Shown in pieces: positions 8,706-16,413 of a DNA stretch of 64,000 nt. Where the stretch lies: positions 27,928 to 91,927 of the forward strand of contig JAUQQK010000004.1 of NCBI GenBank assembly GCA_030549905.1. Direction: 5' to 3'. Made by a program: the position numbers and the translations under genes. Source of the DNA: Aquificota bacterium (GTDB lineage: Bacteria > Aquificota > Aquificia > Aquificales > Aquificaceae). The notes beneath the pieces are model-generated. The model ran no database searches, was not told the DNA's origin, and worked only from the letters and a program-made list of their open reading frames with translations. How positions within the stretch are numbered: position 1 is the stretch's first letter; every line of letters begins with the position of its first letter.

Positions 8706-8710
8706 TTACT

Positions 8711-9295
8711 ATGGATAGCCTTCTTCTTATACTCTTTTCCTACCTTTATGGCTCTGTTCTCTTTGGTGAGCATATAGCAAGGTGGAAGGGTATAGACATA
8801 AGGTCTGTGGGAAGTGGAAATGTGGGTGCCACCAACGTGGGCAGGGTTCTTGGCAAAAAGTATGCCCTTCTTGTCTTTCTTTTGGACCTTTCGAAGGGCT
8901 TTCTTCCCTTTCTTCTTTCAAGGCTATACTTCGGTCTTGATTCCTGGACAAGCTTTTCTGTAGGTCTTGCAAGCCTTTTAGGTCATATGTATCCTGTGTT
9001 TCACGGCTTTAGGGGCGGTAAAGGTGTGGCAACCGCCTTCGGTGTGCTTCTGGCTCTTTCACCCCTTACAGCCCTCTTAGCCATACTTTTCTGGGCTATG
9101 GTCTTCTGGTGGAAGGGCATAGTTTCGCTTGCGTCTCTTAGCTCCTCCTACTTTGCCCTTCTTATACTTTTGCTTTCTGGCTATCCTTTTAAGCTACTTC
9201 TTATGGCTTTGATAATGAGCCTTCTTATAACATACAGGCACAGGGATAACATAGTAAGGCTTCTGGAGGGCAGCGAGCTTGGCTTCAAAAGATGA
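8711..9295 (+). CDS. plsY: Glycerol-3-phosphate acyltransferase PlsY (acyl-phosphate dependent)
   Basis: 194 residues, five membrane helices. Conserved PlsY blocks are present: SYLYGSVLFGEHIA, the SGNVGATNVGRVLGKK loop and GHMYPVFHGFRGGKGVATAFG. It acylates glycerol-3-phosphate from acyl-phosphate, the first step of phospholipid synthesis. PlsX is not in the window. The stop overlaps the following glycosyltransferase start by ATGA (9292-9295). Confidence 0.95.
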   Translation: MDSLLLILFSYLYGSVLFGEHIARWKGIDIRSVGSGNVGATNVGRVLGKKYALLVFLLDLSKGFLPFLLSRLYFGLDSWTSFSVGLASLLGHMYPVFHGFRGGKGVATAFGVLLALSPLTALLAILFWAMVFWWKGIVSLASLSSSYFALLILLLSGYPFKLLLMALIMSLLITYRHRDNIVRLLEGSELGFKR

Positions 9296-10710
9296 AGTTT
9301 GTCCTTGCCTTTAATCTCCTGCTTTTAATTTTCAGAGTACTTTACGTGCTTTTTTATCCCCTTGACCTAACACCCGAAGAAGCTCAGTATTGGGACTGGT
9401 CAAGGCATCTGGATTTGAGCTACTACTCCAAGCCTCCTATGGTTGCCTATCTTAACTTCCTCACCAGAAGCCTTTTTGGCAACACGGAGCTGGCGGTTCG
9501 TATAACGCCCATCATACTTTCCTTTTTGCTTTCTATAGCCACATACCTTTTTGTGAGGAGGCTCTTTGGAGAAAAACCAGCCCTTATAGCCTCCACCCTT
9601 CCACAGCTGACGGTGGGCTTTTCAATAAACTCGCTGCTCATGACCACAGATGCCCCCTTTATCTTCTTCTGGAGCCTCAGCCTCATGGCTCTCTTTTACG
9701 CCTTTGAGAAAAACCAGACGGGCTGGTGGCTTCTTTCTGGCACCATGGCAGGTCTTGCCTTTTTGAGCAAGTATCCTGCCCTTTTCTTACTTCCCTCCGC
9801 GCTTCTTTACGGGCTTTTTTACCATAGGAATGTCTTAAGGAGCCTAAAGCCTTATATGAGCCTTCTCCCTGCCTTTCTTCTTAGCCTTCCCGTACTTTAC
9901 TGGAACATAAAGCATGACTTTGTTTCCTTCAGGCATGTTTCCAGCCTTGCCACCAGGTCCGCCCAGCTCATAAACCTTGAGACCTTTCTTGAATTCTTAG
10001 GCGGTCAGGTCCTTCTGCTTTCTCTTCTTCCCTTCCTTTTACTGCCTTACGCATGGCTGAAGTCTCTAAAGGATAAGGAAACCGCCTTCTTTACCCTCTT
10101 TTCCCTGCCACCTCTTCTCTTTTTTGTCTTTCTTTCCCTGTTCAAGAGAGCGGAGGCTAACTGGTCGGGCTTTTCTTATGCAGGAGCAATGATGCTTTTG
10201 AGCCTTTATCTTTCAAGAAGCATACTTCTCATACCCGCATACCTCGTAAGCCTTTTCCTCTTTATCCTTTTACATTTTACTCCACTCATAGATAAGCTGA
10301 AACTTACGAAGCTACTTCCACCCGAAAGGGACCCCACAAAGCTGGGCATAGGCTGGTCTGAGCTTGGCAGGGTGGTGAGCAGTATGAGAACTGGTGAAGA
10401 AAAGCTTATAAGCCCTCACTACCAGATAAGTGCGGAGCTTGCCTTTTACGTAAGCGGAAATCCACGCACCTATTGTATAAACCTTGGAAGGCGTATGAAC
10501 CAGTATGACCTCTGGGACAAGGACTATGAGGGTGATGCCATATTTGTGGATTATGTACCCATAAACCAGAGGGTGCTTGAAAAAAGCGATGGTATAATAT
10601 CAGGTGTAGAGCTTCCCATATACTGGCGGGGGCGTGTGGTAGAAAGGTTTTACATATACAAGCTAAAAAACCTAAAAAAAGTGGAGGAAGACATGCCAGG
10701 GAGTTATTAG
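9292..10710 (+). CDS. GT39/GT83-type membrane glycosyltransferase (ArnT/PMT-like)
   Basis: 472 residues, about ten hydrophobic segments. The first periplasmic loop carries the family signature: Asp/Glu motif TPEEAQYWDWSRHLDLSYYSKPPM, followed by AYLNFLTRSLFGNTELAVR. Such enzymes use polyprenyl-phosphate sugars to glycosylate lipid A or proteins on the outer face of the inner membrane. The acceptor cannot be told from sequence. It is coupled to plsY by ATGA and followed within a few bases by the next gene. Confidence 0.85.
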   Translation: MKFVLAFNLLLLIFRVLYVLFYPLDLTPEEAQYWDWSRHLDLSYYSKPPMVAYLNFLTRSLFGNTELAVRITPIILSFLLSIATYLFVRRLFGEKPALIASTLPQLTVGFSINSLLMTTDAPFIFFWSLSLMALFYAFEKNQTGWWLLSGTMAGLAFLSKYPALFLLPSALLYGLFYHRNVLRSLKPYMSLLPAFLLSLPVLYWNIKHDFVSFRHVSSLATRSAQLINLETFLEFLGGQVLLLSLLPFLLLPYAWLKSLKDKETAFFTLFSLPPLLFFVFLSLFKRAEANWSGFSYAGAMMLLSLYLSRSILLIPAYLVSLFLFILLHFTPLIDKLKLTKLLPPERDPTKLGIGWSELGRVVSSMRTGEEKLISPHYQISAELAFYVSGNPRTYCINLGRRMNQYDLWDKDYEGDAIFVDYVPINQRVLEKSDGIISGVELPIYWRGRVVERFYIYKLKNLKKVEEDMPGSY

Positions 10711-10714
10711 GTTT

Positions 10715-11506
10715 TTGCTTAGTCTTTATGTGTTTGGTTTTATCCTTTACCACTCCTTGCCTGTCATGTATGTAAGTTATGTTAGCTACACACCGCCCAA
10801 GCCCTCACCCCAGCCCTTCATAAGGGAGTGTGCCTATGCGTTGAACGTGCCTACTGTTTATAACAGCCCTCTTGGAAACCCCTTAAAGCTAAAAAGACTA
10901 CTGGAAGGCTCAGGTAAAGAGCTATACTATACAGACAGACCCACCCTTGGCTATAAAGAGCTGCCCCTTTGGCTCTGGCTCTCTTACATGCTCTTTGAGT
11001 ATGTGCCAAAAAGCCTGCTTTTCAAAGAGCCTTCCGACCCTTACGGACTTTTAAATATAAAGACCTGCCTTCCCCTGGCGAGCAATATGCCCATAGTTAT
11101 GTCCTTTTGGAACCTTGACATACCAGGCTACTCCTTCATCTTAGGAAACAGGATAAATCTATACTACGCAGACCAGTGCTCCGAGCCTGAGGTGGAAAAG
11201 CTGATACCTCTTACGGAGAGGGAAAGATTGAGGGTTTATGTCTATTCCGAAAAGGGTTTTTACTTTCCCGGAGACAGCTTTTCTGTTCCTGCCACCCTCT
11301 CGGTGGATTTTTTCAAGGAGCGTGCGATTGTCTTCCTCTTAAAGGATGGGAAGACATACAGGGTCTTTGACCACAGGTCCATAAGACAGCTTATTGACGA
11401 AAAGGGTAGCTACAGGCTTGTGGCTTACACTTACAGGTACAGGCTCTGGAGGTTTTATTTTGGTACGCGTTTCTTTTTCTGCACGCCAGACTTTTATGCT
11501 ATGTAA
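10715..11506 (+). CDS. Membrane-anchored protein of unknown function
   Basis: About 263 residues from TTG 10715 (no ATG or GTG lies closer; GGGAG at 10699-10703 could serve as ribosome site). One N-terminal membrane helix is followed by a proline-rich linker (YTPPKPSPQP) and a domain with several Cys residues (RECAYALN, IKTCLPLA, YADQCSEP, FFCTPDF), probably periplasmic. The end (YRLWRFYFGTRFFF) is strongly aromatic. I do not recognise the family. Its position behind the glycosyltransferase suggests a shared envelope role, an inference only. It overlaps recG tail to tail by 13 bp. Confidence 0.65.
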   Translation: MLSLYVFGFILYHSLPVMYVSYVSYTPPKPSPQPFIRECAYALNVPTVYNSPLGNPLKLKRLLEGSGKELYYTDRPTLGYKELPLWLWLSYMLFEYVPKSLLFKEPSDPYGLLNIKTCLPLASNMPIVMSFWNLDIPGYSFILGNRINLYYADQCSEPEVEKLIPLTERERLRVYVYSEKGFYFPGDSFSVPATLSVDFFKERAIVFLLKDGKTYRVFDHRSIRQLIDEKGSYRLVAYTYRYRLWRFYFGTRFFFCTPDFYAM

Positions 11507-13869
11507 GAGAGGTCCATTCTGTCTCCATACCTGTATAGCAGCACCTCCTTTAGCTCTTTGTGTCTTTCAAGCCTTGGGTCTGCCTCCACGAGGCTTTTGG
11601 CGTCCTCCTTAGCCTTTTCCAGTAAAAGCCTGTCCTGAGCCCTTGCCAGATTGGCAACCCACCAGCCAAAGTATCCCGACTGAGACTCACCTAAAAGCTC
11701 GCCGGGACCCCTAAGCTTTAAGTCCTCCTCCGCTATCTCAAAGCCGTTGCTGGACCTTACTAAAACCCTAAGCCTCCTTATAGCTTCTGAATCTGTCCTT
11801 TTTAATTCATCGGGCACCACCAAAAAGCAGTAGCTCTGAAGGTGGGACCTTCCCACCCTGCCCCTCAGCTGGTGCAGTTGAGAAAGTCCAAAGCGGTGTG
11901 CAGATTCTATGACCATGAGGGTTGCCTCCGGCACATCCACACCCACCTCCACCACCGTAGTGGAAACAAGCACATGCCCCTCCTTTTTGAACTCCTCCAT
12001 TACCCGCCTCTTTTCTTCATCTTTTAGCCTGCCATGTAGAAGCAGCACCTTCCTGCCCGGCAGTAAAGCCTTCCAGCGTTCATATTCCTGAAGGGCGGAC
12101 TTGAGCTGTAGTTTTTCTGACTCCTCAATGAGCGGGTATATTACATAAACCTTGTTGCCCTTTGACAGCTCCTCGTGGACAGCATTCAGCACCTTTTCAA
12201 ACTCAGACTCAAACACAAGCCTTGTTAAAACGGGCTTTCTTCCCTTCGGCATCTGGTCTATTACAGAAAGGTCAAGGTCTCCGTAAAGGGACAGGGCTAA
12301 GGTTCTTGGTATGGGCGTGGCGCTCATAACCAGACAGTGAGGATAAAAACCCTTACCTTTTTCAAGTAGGAGCTTCCTCTGAAGCACGCCGAACCTGTGC
12401 TGTTCATCTACCACGACAAAAGCAAGGTTTTTAAACTCCACACCCTCCTGTATGAGGGCATGCGTGCCCACAAGCACGTGAATATTTCCATGCCTCGTAT
12501 GGTATAGGAGGTTGTGCCTCAAAGAGCCTTTCACAAAGCCTGTAAGAAGACCAACCTTTATACCCAAAGGCTCAAGGAACCTTTTGAAGTTCTCGTAGTG
12601 CTGTCCTGCCAGTATCTCTGTAGGCACCATTATGGCGCTTTGATATCCCTCCTTTGCAAAGGCGTAGGCGAGAGCCATAGCCACCACCGTCTTGCCTGAG
12701 CCTACATCTCCTTGCAGCAGCCTGTTCATAGGTCTTGCCCTCTTTATGTCCTCAAGCATTTCATAGAGGGCTCTTTTCTGAGCCTCTGTAAGTTCAAAGG
12801 GCAGGCTCTTTACAAACTCCTGTATGCTTTTTTCAGGCTCTTTCAGGGCTACCGCAGGCTGTGAAGAAACCTGAGCCTTTATCAGATGAAGTGCAAGCTG
12901 GAAGATGAAAAGCTCCTCGTAGGCAAGCCGTCTCTGAAAGGGTGTAGAAAAGCTGTTTAGCTCTTCCTCCGAAAAACCTACGGGCTTGTGTAAAAGGTAA
13001 AGGCTTTCGCCAATCTTAGGAAAGCCATATTTTGAGAGAAGGTCCTCTGGCATGTATTCGGGCATATATTTCGCAGTTTCCGCCAGTTTTTGAAGGGTTT
13101 TTCTTATCCTCTCATGCCTGCTCTTTGCGGATATGTTTTTGAGCTCTCCGCCAACCCTTATGTAGTAATAAGGTATTATAGCATCCTCCGCATTTCCTTC
13201 CTTTATGTCAGGATGCACCATATACTTCATGCCGTTGAACTCTTTGAGCTTTCCGTAAACGACAAGCTCCTGTCCTTTTCTGAACCTGTTTAAAACCCTT
13301 GGCTCTTTATACCTGAACATGAGCCAGAGCTTTCCCGTTGGGTCTTCGCATTCCACCTGAGCGGGGTATTTATCCTGAGGGTCAAATCGTGTGCCTGCCA
13401 CCTTTACCTTCAGGGCAGTCTTCTGTCCGGGCTTTGTGGTCCTTATGGAGGTGGAGAGCCTCCTGTCTTCATACCTGAGGGGTGCAAACCAGAGGGCGGC
13501 ATAAAGGTCCTTTATGCCCAAGGCTTTTAGTGTCTTTTTTCCCTTTTCGTCAAGTATTTTAAGCTCCTGAACAGGCTTAAAAAAAGTTTTTATGGGCTTC
13601 TTTTCTATGTTAGAAAAGTCTATTTCAACCTTTTGCTGTGGTATTTTTAACCTTTCCTGTATGGTCTTGAGTATTGCCTTCTGCTTTTCAAAGGGCAGGC
13701 GGTCAAACTCCTTCAGAAGTTCAAGGTAGCTTCTTTCAATCTCTTCTTTAAGCAGGTTAAAGAGGTATATACCAGCACCTATGCTCCTTTTAAGTTTAAG
13801 ATAATCATTCTTTGAAAGCTCCTCTATAAACTCTTTTGCTCTGAGGAGCCTGTCTGTCCCAGATGCCAT
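11494..13869 (-). CDS. recG: ATP-dependent DNA helicase RecG
   Basis: 791 residues from ATG 13869. The frame is open to 13932 but the upstream part lies in tadA, and a -10 box falls between. N-terminal wedge/OB domain (PLRYEDRR, then the GKLWLMFRYKE strand), then helicase domains with Walker A (QGDVGSGKTVVAMALAYA), DEQH box (VVDEQHRFGVLQR), SATPIPRTLALSLYGDLD and motif VI (QLRGRVGRS). It remodels stalled forks and Holliday junctions. It is somewhat longer at the N-terminus than the E. coli protein (extra helical segment before the wedge), as seen in thermophilic RecG. Confidence 0.97.
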   Translation of the reverse strand: MASGTDRLLRAKEFIEELSKNDYLKLKRSIGAGIYLFNLLKEEIERSYLELLKEFDRLPFEKQKAILKTIQERLKIPQQKVEIDFSNIEKKPIKTFFKPVQELKILDEKGKKTLKALGIKDLYAALWFAPLRYEDRRLSTSIRTTKPGQKTALKVKVAGTRFDPQDKYPAQVECEDPTGKLWLMFRYKEPRVLNRFRKGQELVVYGKLKEFNGMKYMVHPDIKEGNAEDAIIPYYYIRVGGELKNISAKSRHERIRKTLQKLAETAKYMPEYMPEDLLSKYGFPKIGESLYLLHKPVGFSEEELNSFSTPFQRRLAYEELFIFQLALHLIKAQVSSQPAVALKEPEKSIQEFVKSLPFELTEAQKRALYEMLEDIKRARPMNRLLQGDVGSGKTVVAMALAYAFAKEGYQSAIMVPTEILAGQHYENFKRFLEPLGIKVGLLTGFVKGSLRHNLLYHTRHGNIHVLVGTHALIQEGVEFKNLAFVVVDEQHRFGVLQRKLLLEKGKGFYPHCLVMSATPIPRTLALSLYGDLDLSVIDQMPKGRKPVLTRLVFESEFEKVLNAVHEELSKGNKVYVIYPLIEESEKLQLKSALQEYERWKALLPGRKVLLLHGRLKDEEKRRVMEEFKKEGHVLVSTTVVEVGVDVPEATLMVIESAHRFGLSQLHQLRGRVGRSHLQSYCFLVVPDELKRTDSEAIRRLRVLVRSSNGFEIAEEDLKLRGPGELLGESQSGYFGWWVANLARAQDRLLLEKAKEDAKSLVEADPRLERHKELKEVLLYRYGDRMDLSYIA

Positions 13870-13876
13870 GATAGTA

Positions 13877-13882
13877 ATTTTA
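13877..13882 (-). promoter_or_regulatory. -10 box of recG, leaderless spacing
   Basis: Minus-strand TAAAAT seven bases before ATG 13869, inside the last codons of tadA. It helps choose the shorter RecG start. Confidence 0.45.
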
Positions 13883-14320
13883 ACCACGCAGTTTATTAAA
13901 GAAGCTCTTGAGTAGTTCCCCAGCCTCCTCAACCTTTACATACTCCCACCTAACCCTGTGGTTAAAGGCAGGCTCTTCAAGAAGGCTATAAAGGCTCATG
14001 ACCGCACCCAGTTTTTCGTCCTGAGCAAGGAAAACAAGCCTTTCCACTCTTGCAAGCACCAGAGCGTAGGCACACATGGGGCATGGCTCAAGGCTCACAT
14101 ACACCTCACAGTTAGAAAGATACTTATCACCCAGCACCCTTAAGGCTTCTCTTATAGCCAGAAGCTCCGCATGAGCTGTGGGGTCTTTTAGCTCCTCCAC
14201 CCTGTTGTGGGCTTTTGCTATAACTTTTCCCTCTTTGACCACTACACATCCCACAGGCACCTCCCCCTTCTCAAAGGCTTTTTTAGCCTCCTCAAGACAT
14301 AGCTGTATGAAGTTTTGCAT
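13880..14320 (-). CDS. tadA: tRNA-specific adenosine deaminase TadA
   Basis: 146 residues. Zinc deaminase motifs are complete: HAE (PTAHAELLAIREA) with the catalytic Glu, and PCxxC (SLEPCPMCAYALVLAR). It converts A34 to inosine in tRNA-Arg(ACG). Family length is normal. The ATG follows the stop of a 33-codon frame by one base, so tadA was probably translated in an operon whose upstream gene has been cut off next to the tnpB element. Confidence 0.93.
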   Translation of the reverse strand: MQNFIQLCLEEAKKAFEKGEVPVGCVVVKEGKVIAKAHNRVEELKDPTAHAELLAIREALRVLGDKYLSNCEVYVSLEPCPMCAYALVLARVERLVFLAQDEKLGAVMSLYSLLEEPAFNHRVRWEYVKVEEAGELLKSFFNKLRG

Positions 14321-14321
14321 T

Positions 14322-14423
14322 TTAAGCTACCTTTCTCACCCCCTCTGGCACATACCCGACTTTTAGTTCAATCATTTCAAGCACCATCGCCCGAGCGTTG
14401 GTTAAAAGAGTATCCCTTTGCAT
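14322..14423 (-). pseudogene. 33-codon frame upstream of tadA, possible cut-off C-terminus
   Basis: Open frame MQRDTLLTNARAMVLEMIEL continuing to KVGYVPEGVRKVA and a stop one base before the tadA ATG. The residue make-up and the tight junction with tadA look like the end of a real gene of the tadA operon. The frame begins 26 bp beyond the tnpB stop, so insertion of that element may have removed or displaced the rest. No family recognised; it could also be a chance frame. Confidence 0.4.
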
Positions 14424-14448
14424 AGACAGATATCCCATTTATAGACAT

Positions 14449-15918
14449 CTATCTACGCATTGGGTTTAGGACTATGCCTGAAAACCCTCTAAAATAAGGG
14501 TTTTCAGACAGTAAGCCCAGTGCCTTACTCCTCAGGCACTTATACCGCTCACCAGACAGGTTCTTTAAAAACTCTTCTACCTGTCTGACAAGGGCTTTGC
14601 CAATGCTGTGTAAATTGGAGCTACTTACCCAGTAAGCACGGCTTACCAAGTTTTTCGCTCCATTCACATCAGCATTGGCTTTGTATCCACATAACCTGCA
14701 TTCAAATCTTTCCTGACTTTTCCTGTTTTCCTTATCCACATAACCACATGAACTACATGTCTGTGAGCTATAAGCTGGATTAACCTCTATGACTTCTATA
14801 CTATACTCTTCCTTGATTTCTTGCAACTTCCTCTTTAGCTCACCATAGCCATACCTTACAATAACCCGTTTGATTTCCTTCGGGTAATCTGATAAAAACT
14901 TTTTATAGAGGCTCTTTAGGTTCTCTATGACTATCACTTTTGGAGCATACAGCTTTACAATCCTGTTTATTATCCTTCTGACTTCATTCTTTATAAACTC
15001 TGACAGTCTTCTTGTTAGCTCTTTAAACCTTTTGCTTTGACTTGGCTTTATTCCTTGCCTTTGTAGATTTCTCTGTAGCCTATCTATCTTCTCCGCATAT
15101 TCTTTGACCTTTTCATACAACTTTCTTCCAAATAAATCTCCTTTTGAACTTGTTAAAAAGTTCCTAAGTCCAAAGTCTAAGGCTATTATCTCTTCTCCTT
15201 CTATTCTCTTTGGTTCTATCTCCTTTACTATCCTTAAAGTGCCATCTTCTCCTATCTGAATAAGCTGAGTTGCTTTACCTCCTCTTTTTTCAAAGTAGCC
15301 ATGCAATTTAACAGGTAGATAAATGGGTTTTCCTTTCTCAAAAGTAGATAGTCTTATCCACCTGTCAAAGTGTTTAGCTTTCTTTGGCTCTTCTATCAGG
15401 GCGGTCTTGCTGTCAAGTATGAGAGAGATTTTGTTAAACTTTGGCTTTCTCCAGCTACTCAGGATATGCTTGAAAATCTTCTTGGCTAAAAGTCTTTCTT
15501 CTTCTGTTATGTCGTATTCAAGGACAGTCTTGTTTTTGTAATCTACATAAACAGCTTTTTCAGACTTTCTTATGAGCCATTCGTTGTTTTTATTGAGGTA
15601 TAGCAGAACCCTCTTAGTTTTTTCTGACAGGTTGGAGTTTTTGACAATTTCAGAAAATCTGTTTTTGATATTGGAGATAAAGCTTTCTAAAACAGGTACT
15701 ACCATATGATACTGTATTGTGTATTTGTATCTTTCAGAGAGGTTAGACCTTACATGCTTTATGTTTGCCTTTCTGTTAAAAGAACCCTGAGTGAAGAATA
15801 GAAACCACTGATAGCTGGCTATAGTCTTTGCGGTTTTTCTGTATTCCATGAGTAGTTGCTTGATAACGTCCTTTTTCCTCTTTGTCAAAGAGTATGAAAC
15901 CTGAATAGCTCTATACAT
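14449..15918 (-). CDS. tnpB: TnpB-family RNA-guided nuclease (IS200/IS605 OrfB)
   Basis: 489 residues from ATG 15918. A 14-residue longer frame from 15960 would place the start inside its own -35 box. N-terminal helical region with Lys/Arg-rich stretches, then RuvC-I (ALDFGLRNFL, Asp), bridge-like basic helix (RLQRNLQRQGIKPSQSKRF), RuvC-II (VIVIENLKSL, Glu), a CxxC...CxxC zinc finger (TCSSCGY, FECRLCGYKANADVNGAKNL) holding the RuvC-III Asp. All catalytic residues are present, so it could be active. TnpB enzymes cut DNA guided by an RNA from the element's right end. Base composition is visibly richer in A and T than its neighbours, in keeping with transfer. Confidence 0.93.
   Translation of the reverse strand: MYRAIQVSYSLTKRKKDVIKQLLMEYRKTAKTIASYQWFLFFTQGSFNRKANIKHVRSNLSERYKYTIQYHMVVPVLESFISNIKNRFSEIVKNSNLSEKTKRVLLYLNKNNEWLIRKSEKAVYVDYKNKTVLEYDITEEERLLAKKIFKHILSSWRKPKFNKISLILDSKTALIEEPKKAKHFDRWIRLSTFEKGKPIYLPVKLHGYFEKRGGKATQLIQIGEDGTLRIVKEIEPKRIEGEEIIALDFGLRNFLTSSKGDLFGRKLYEKVKEYAEKIDRLQRNLQRQGIKPSQSKRFKELTRRLSEFIKNEVRRIINRIVKLYAPKVIVIENLKSLYKKFLSDYPKEIKRVIVRYGYGELKRKLQEIKEEYSIEVIEVNPAYSSQTCSSCGYVDKENRKSQERFECRLCGYKANADVNGAKNLVSRAYWVSSSNLHSIGKALVRQVEEFLKNLSGERYKCLRSKALGLLSENPYFRGFSGIVLNPMRR
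14478..14507. repeat. Perfect inverted repeat in the 3' end of tnpB (right-end hairpin candidate)
   Basis: CTGAAAACCCT (14478-14488), 8-base loop, AGGGTTTTCAG (14497-14507). It lies in the tnpB 3' coding end, exactly where guide-RNA scaffold and right-end hairpins of such elements fall. Confidence 0.6.
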
Positions 15919-15931
15919 CTTTATGCGGAGT

Positions 15932-15960
15932 AATATAGTAGGTTCGTCTAAGTTTGTCAA
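15932..15960 (-). promoter_or_regulatory. Consensus promoter of tnpB
   Basis: Minus strand TTGACA (15960-15955), 17-base spacer, TATATT (15937-15932). The predicted start site is about 7 bases before ATG 15918, so the mRNA has almost no leader. This is the strongest promoter match near the element. Confidence 0.7.
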
Positions 15961-16100
15961 TAAAAAATGGAACCAGTTTCTAAGACCTTCCTCATATTTC
16001 CTCTCAGTATAAAGCTTTAACTCTTTTAGTGCTTCCTGTCCTCTCTATTATTTTATGCAACACCTACTCCTCGTCAATTCTCTTAAAATGGTCTTTTGAA

Positions 16101-16126
16101 ACCACTTGCCTGCTGGCAGGGGTGGT
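16101..16126. repeat. Interrupted inverted repeat upstream of the thioredoxin-like gene
   Basis: ACCAC (16101-16105), CCTGC (16109-16113), two-base loop, GCAGG (16116-16120), GTGGT (16122-16126). It abuts the TATAAA box of the next gene. It may be the left-end hairpin of the tnpB element or an operator of the thioredoxin-like gene. Confidence 0.45.
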
Positions 16127-16131
16127 ATAAA
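16126..16131 (+). promoter_or_regulatory. -10 box of the thioredoxin-like gene
   Basis: TATAAA ending nine bases before ATG 16141. It supports that start over the upstream in-frame ATG 16096. The box shares a base with the 16101-16126 hairpin. Confidence 0.45.
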
Positions 16132-16140
16132 ATTTTAAGC

Positions 16141-16413
16141 ATGCTTGTAGCTATGGCTATGTTATGTCAGGTTTTGCTCTTTGAACAAGAGGGGTGTGCA
16201 AGCTGTAAGGCTTCCTACAGAGAGCTTTCAAAGTATCCAAACATAGAGGTGAAGGTCATAAACATAAACAGGGACAGGGATAGGGCAAAGGCGTATGGTG
16301 TTTTTGGCGCACCCTTAGCTGTCTTTGTAAAAGAGGGTAGGGAAATAGGTAGAGTTTACGGCTACATGCCTCCCCTGTTTAAGGATATGGTGGACAAATG
16401 TTCCCAAGGGTGA
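16141..16413 (+). CDS. Thioredoxin-fold protein with CxxC
   Basis: 90 residues from ATG 16141. A short hydrophobic start (MLVAMAMLCQVLLF) leads into the active site EQEGCASCKAS and a compact thioredoxin fold (IEVKVINI, then the cis-Pro region VFGAPLAVFVKEGREIGRVYGY). It could reduce disulfides or handle a metal or sulfur group; the partner is unknown. The N-terminus is too short for a clear signal peptide. It overlaps the EVE gene by 16 bp. Confidence 0.75.
   Translation: MLVAMAMLCQVLLFEQEGCASCKASYRELSKYPNIEVKVININRDRDRAKAYGVFGAPLAVFVKEGREIGRVYGYMPPLFKDMVDKCSQG

Larger units (their letters stand above)
14400..16126 (-). mobile_element. Solo-tnpB insertion element (IS200/IS605-like, no tnpA)
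   Basis: Boundaries are approximate. The element consists of a full-length tnpB, a perfect 11-bp hairpin at 14478-14507 inside the 3' end of tnpB, AT-rich small palindromes after the stop (ATAGA/TCTAT around 14425-14455) and a second hairpin at 16101-16126 upstream of tnpB. Subterminal hairpins at both ends are the hallmark of IS200/IS605 elements, which leave no target duplication. There is no TnpA (Y1 or serine transposase) gene, so it would depend on a transposase elsewhere. Exact ends need comparison with other copies. Confidence 0.5.

Noticed and set aside
14449..15918. Cas12 effector of a CRISPR system
   Set aside because: Length, single zinc finger and absence of an array or cas1/cas2 fit TnpB.
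15990..16050. 12-codon leader frame (MRKVLETGSIFY) with AGAGGAAAT before tnpB
   Set aside because: Lies upstream of the tnpB promoter and ends at the -35 box; it is too short to judge and probably chance.
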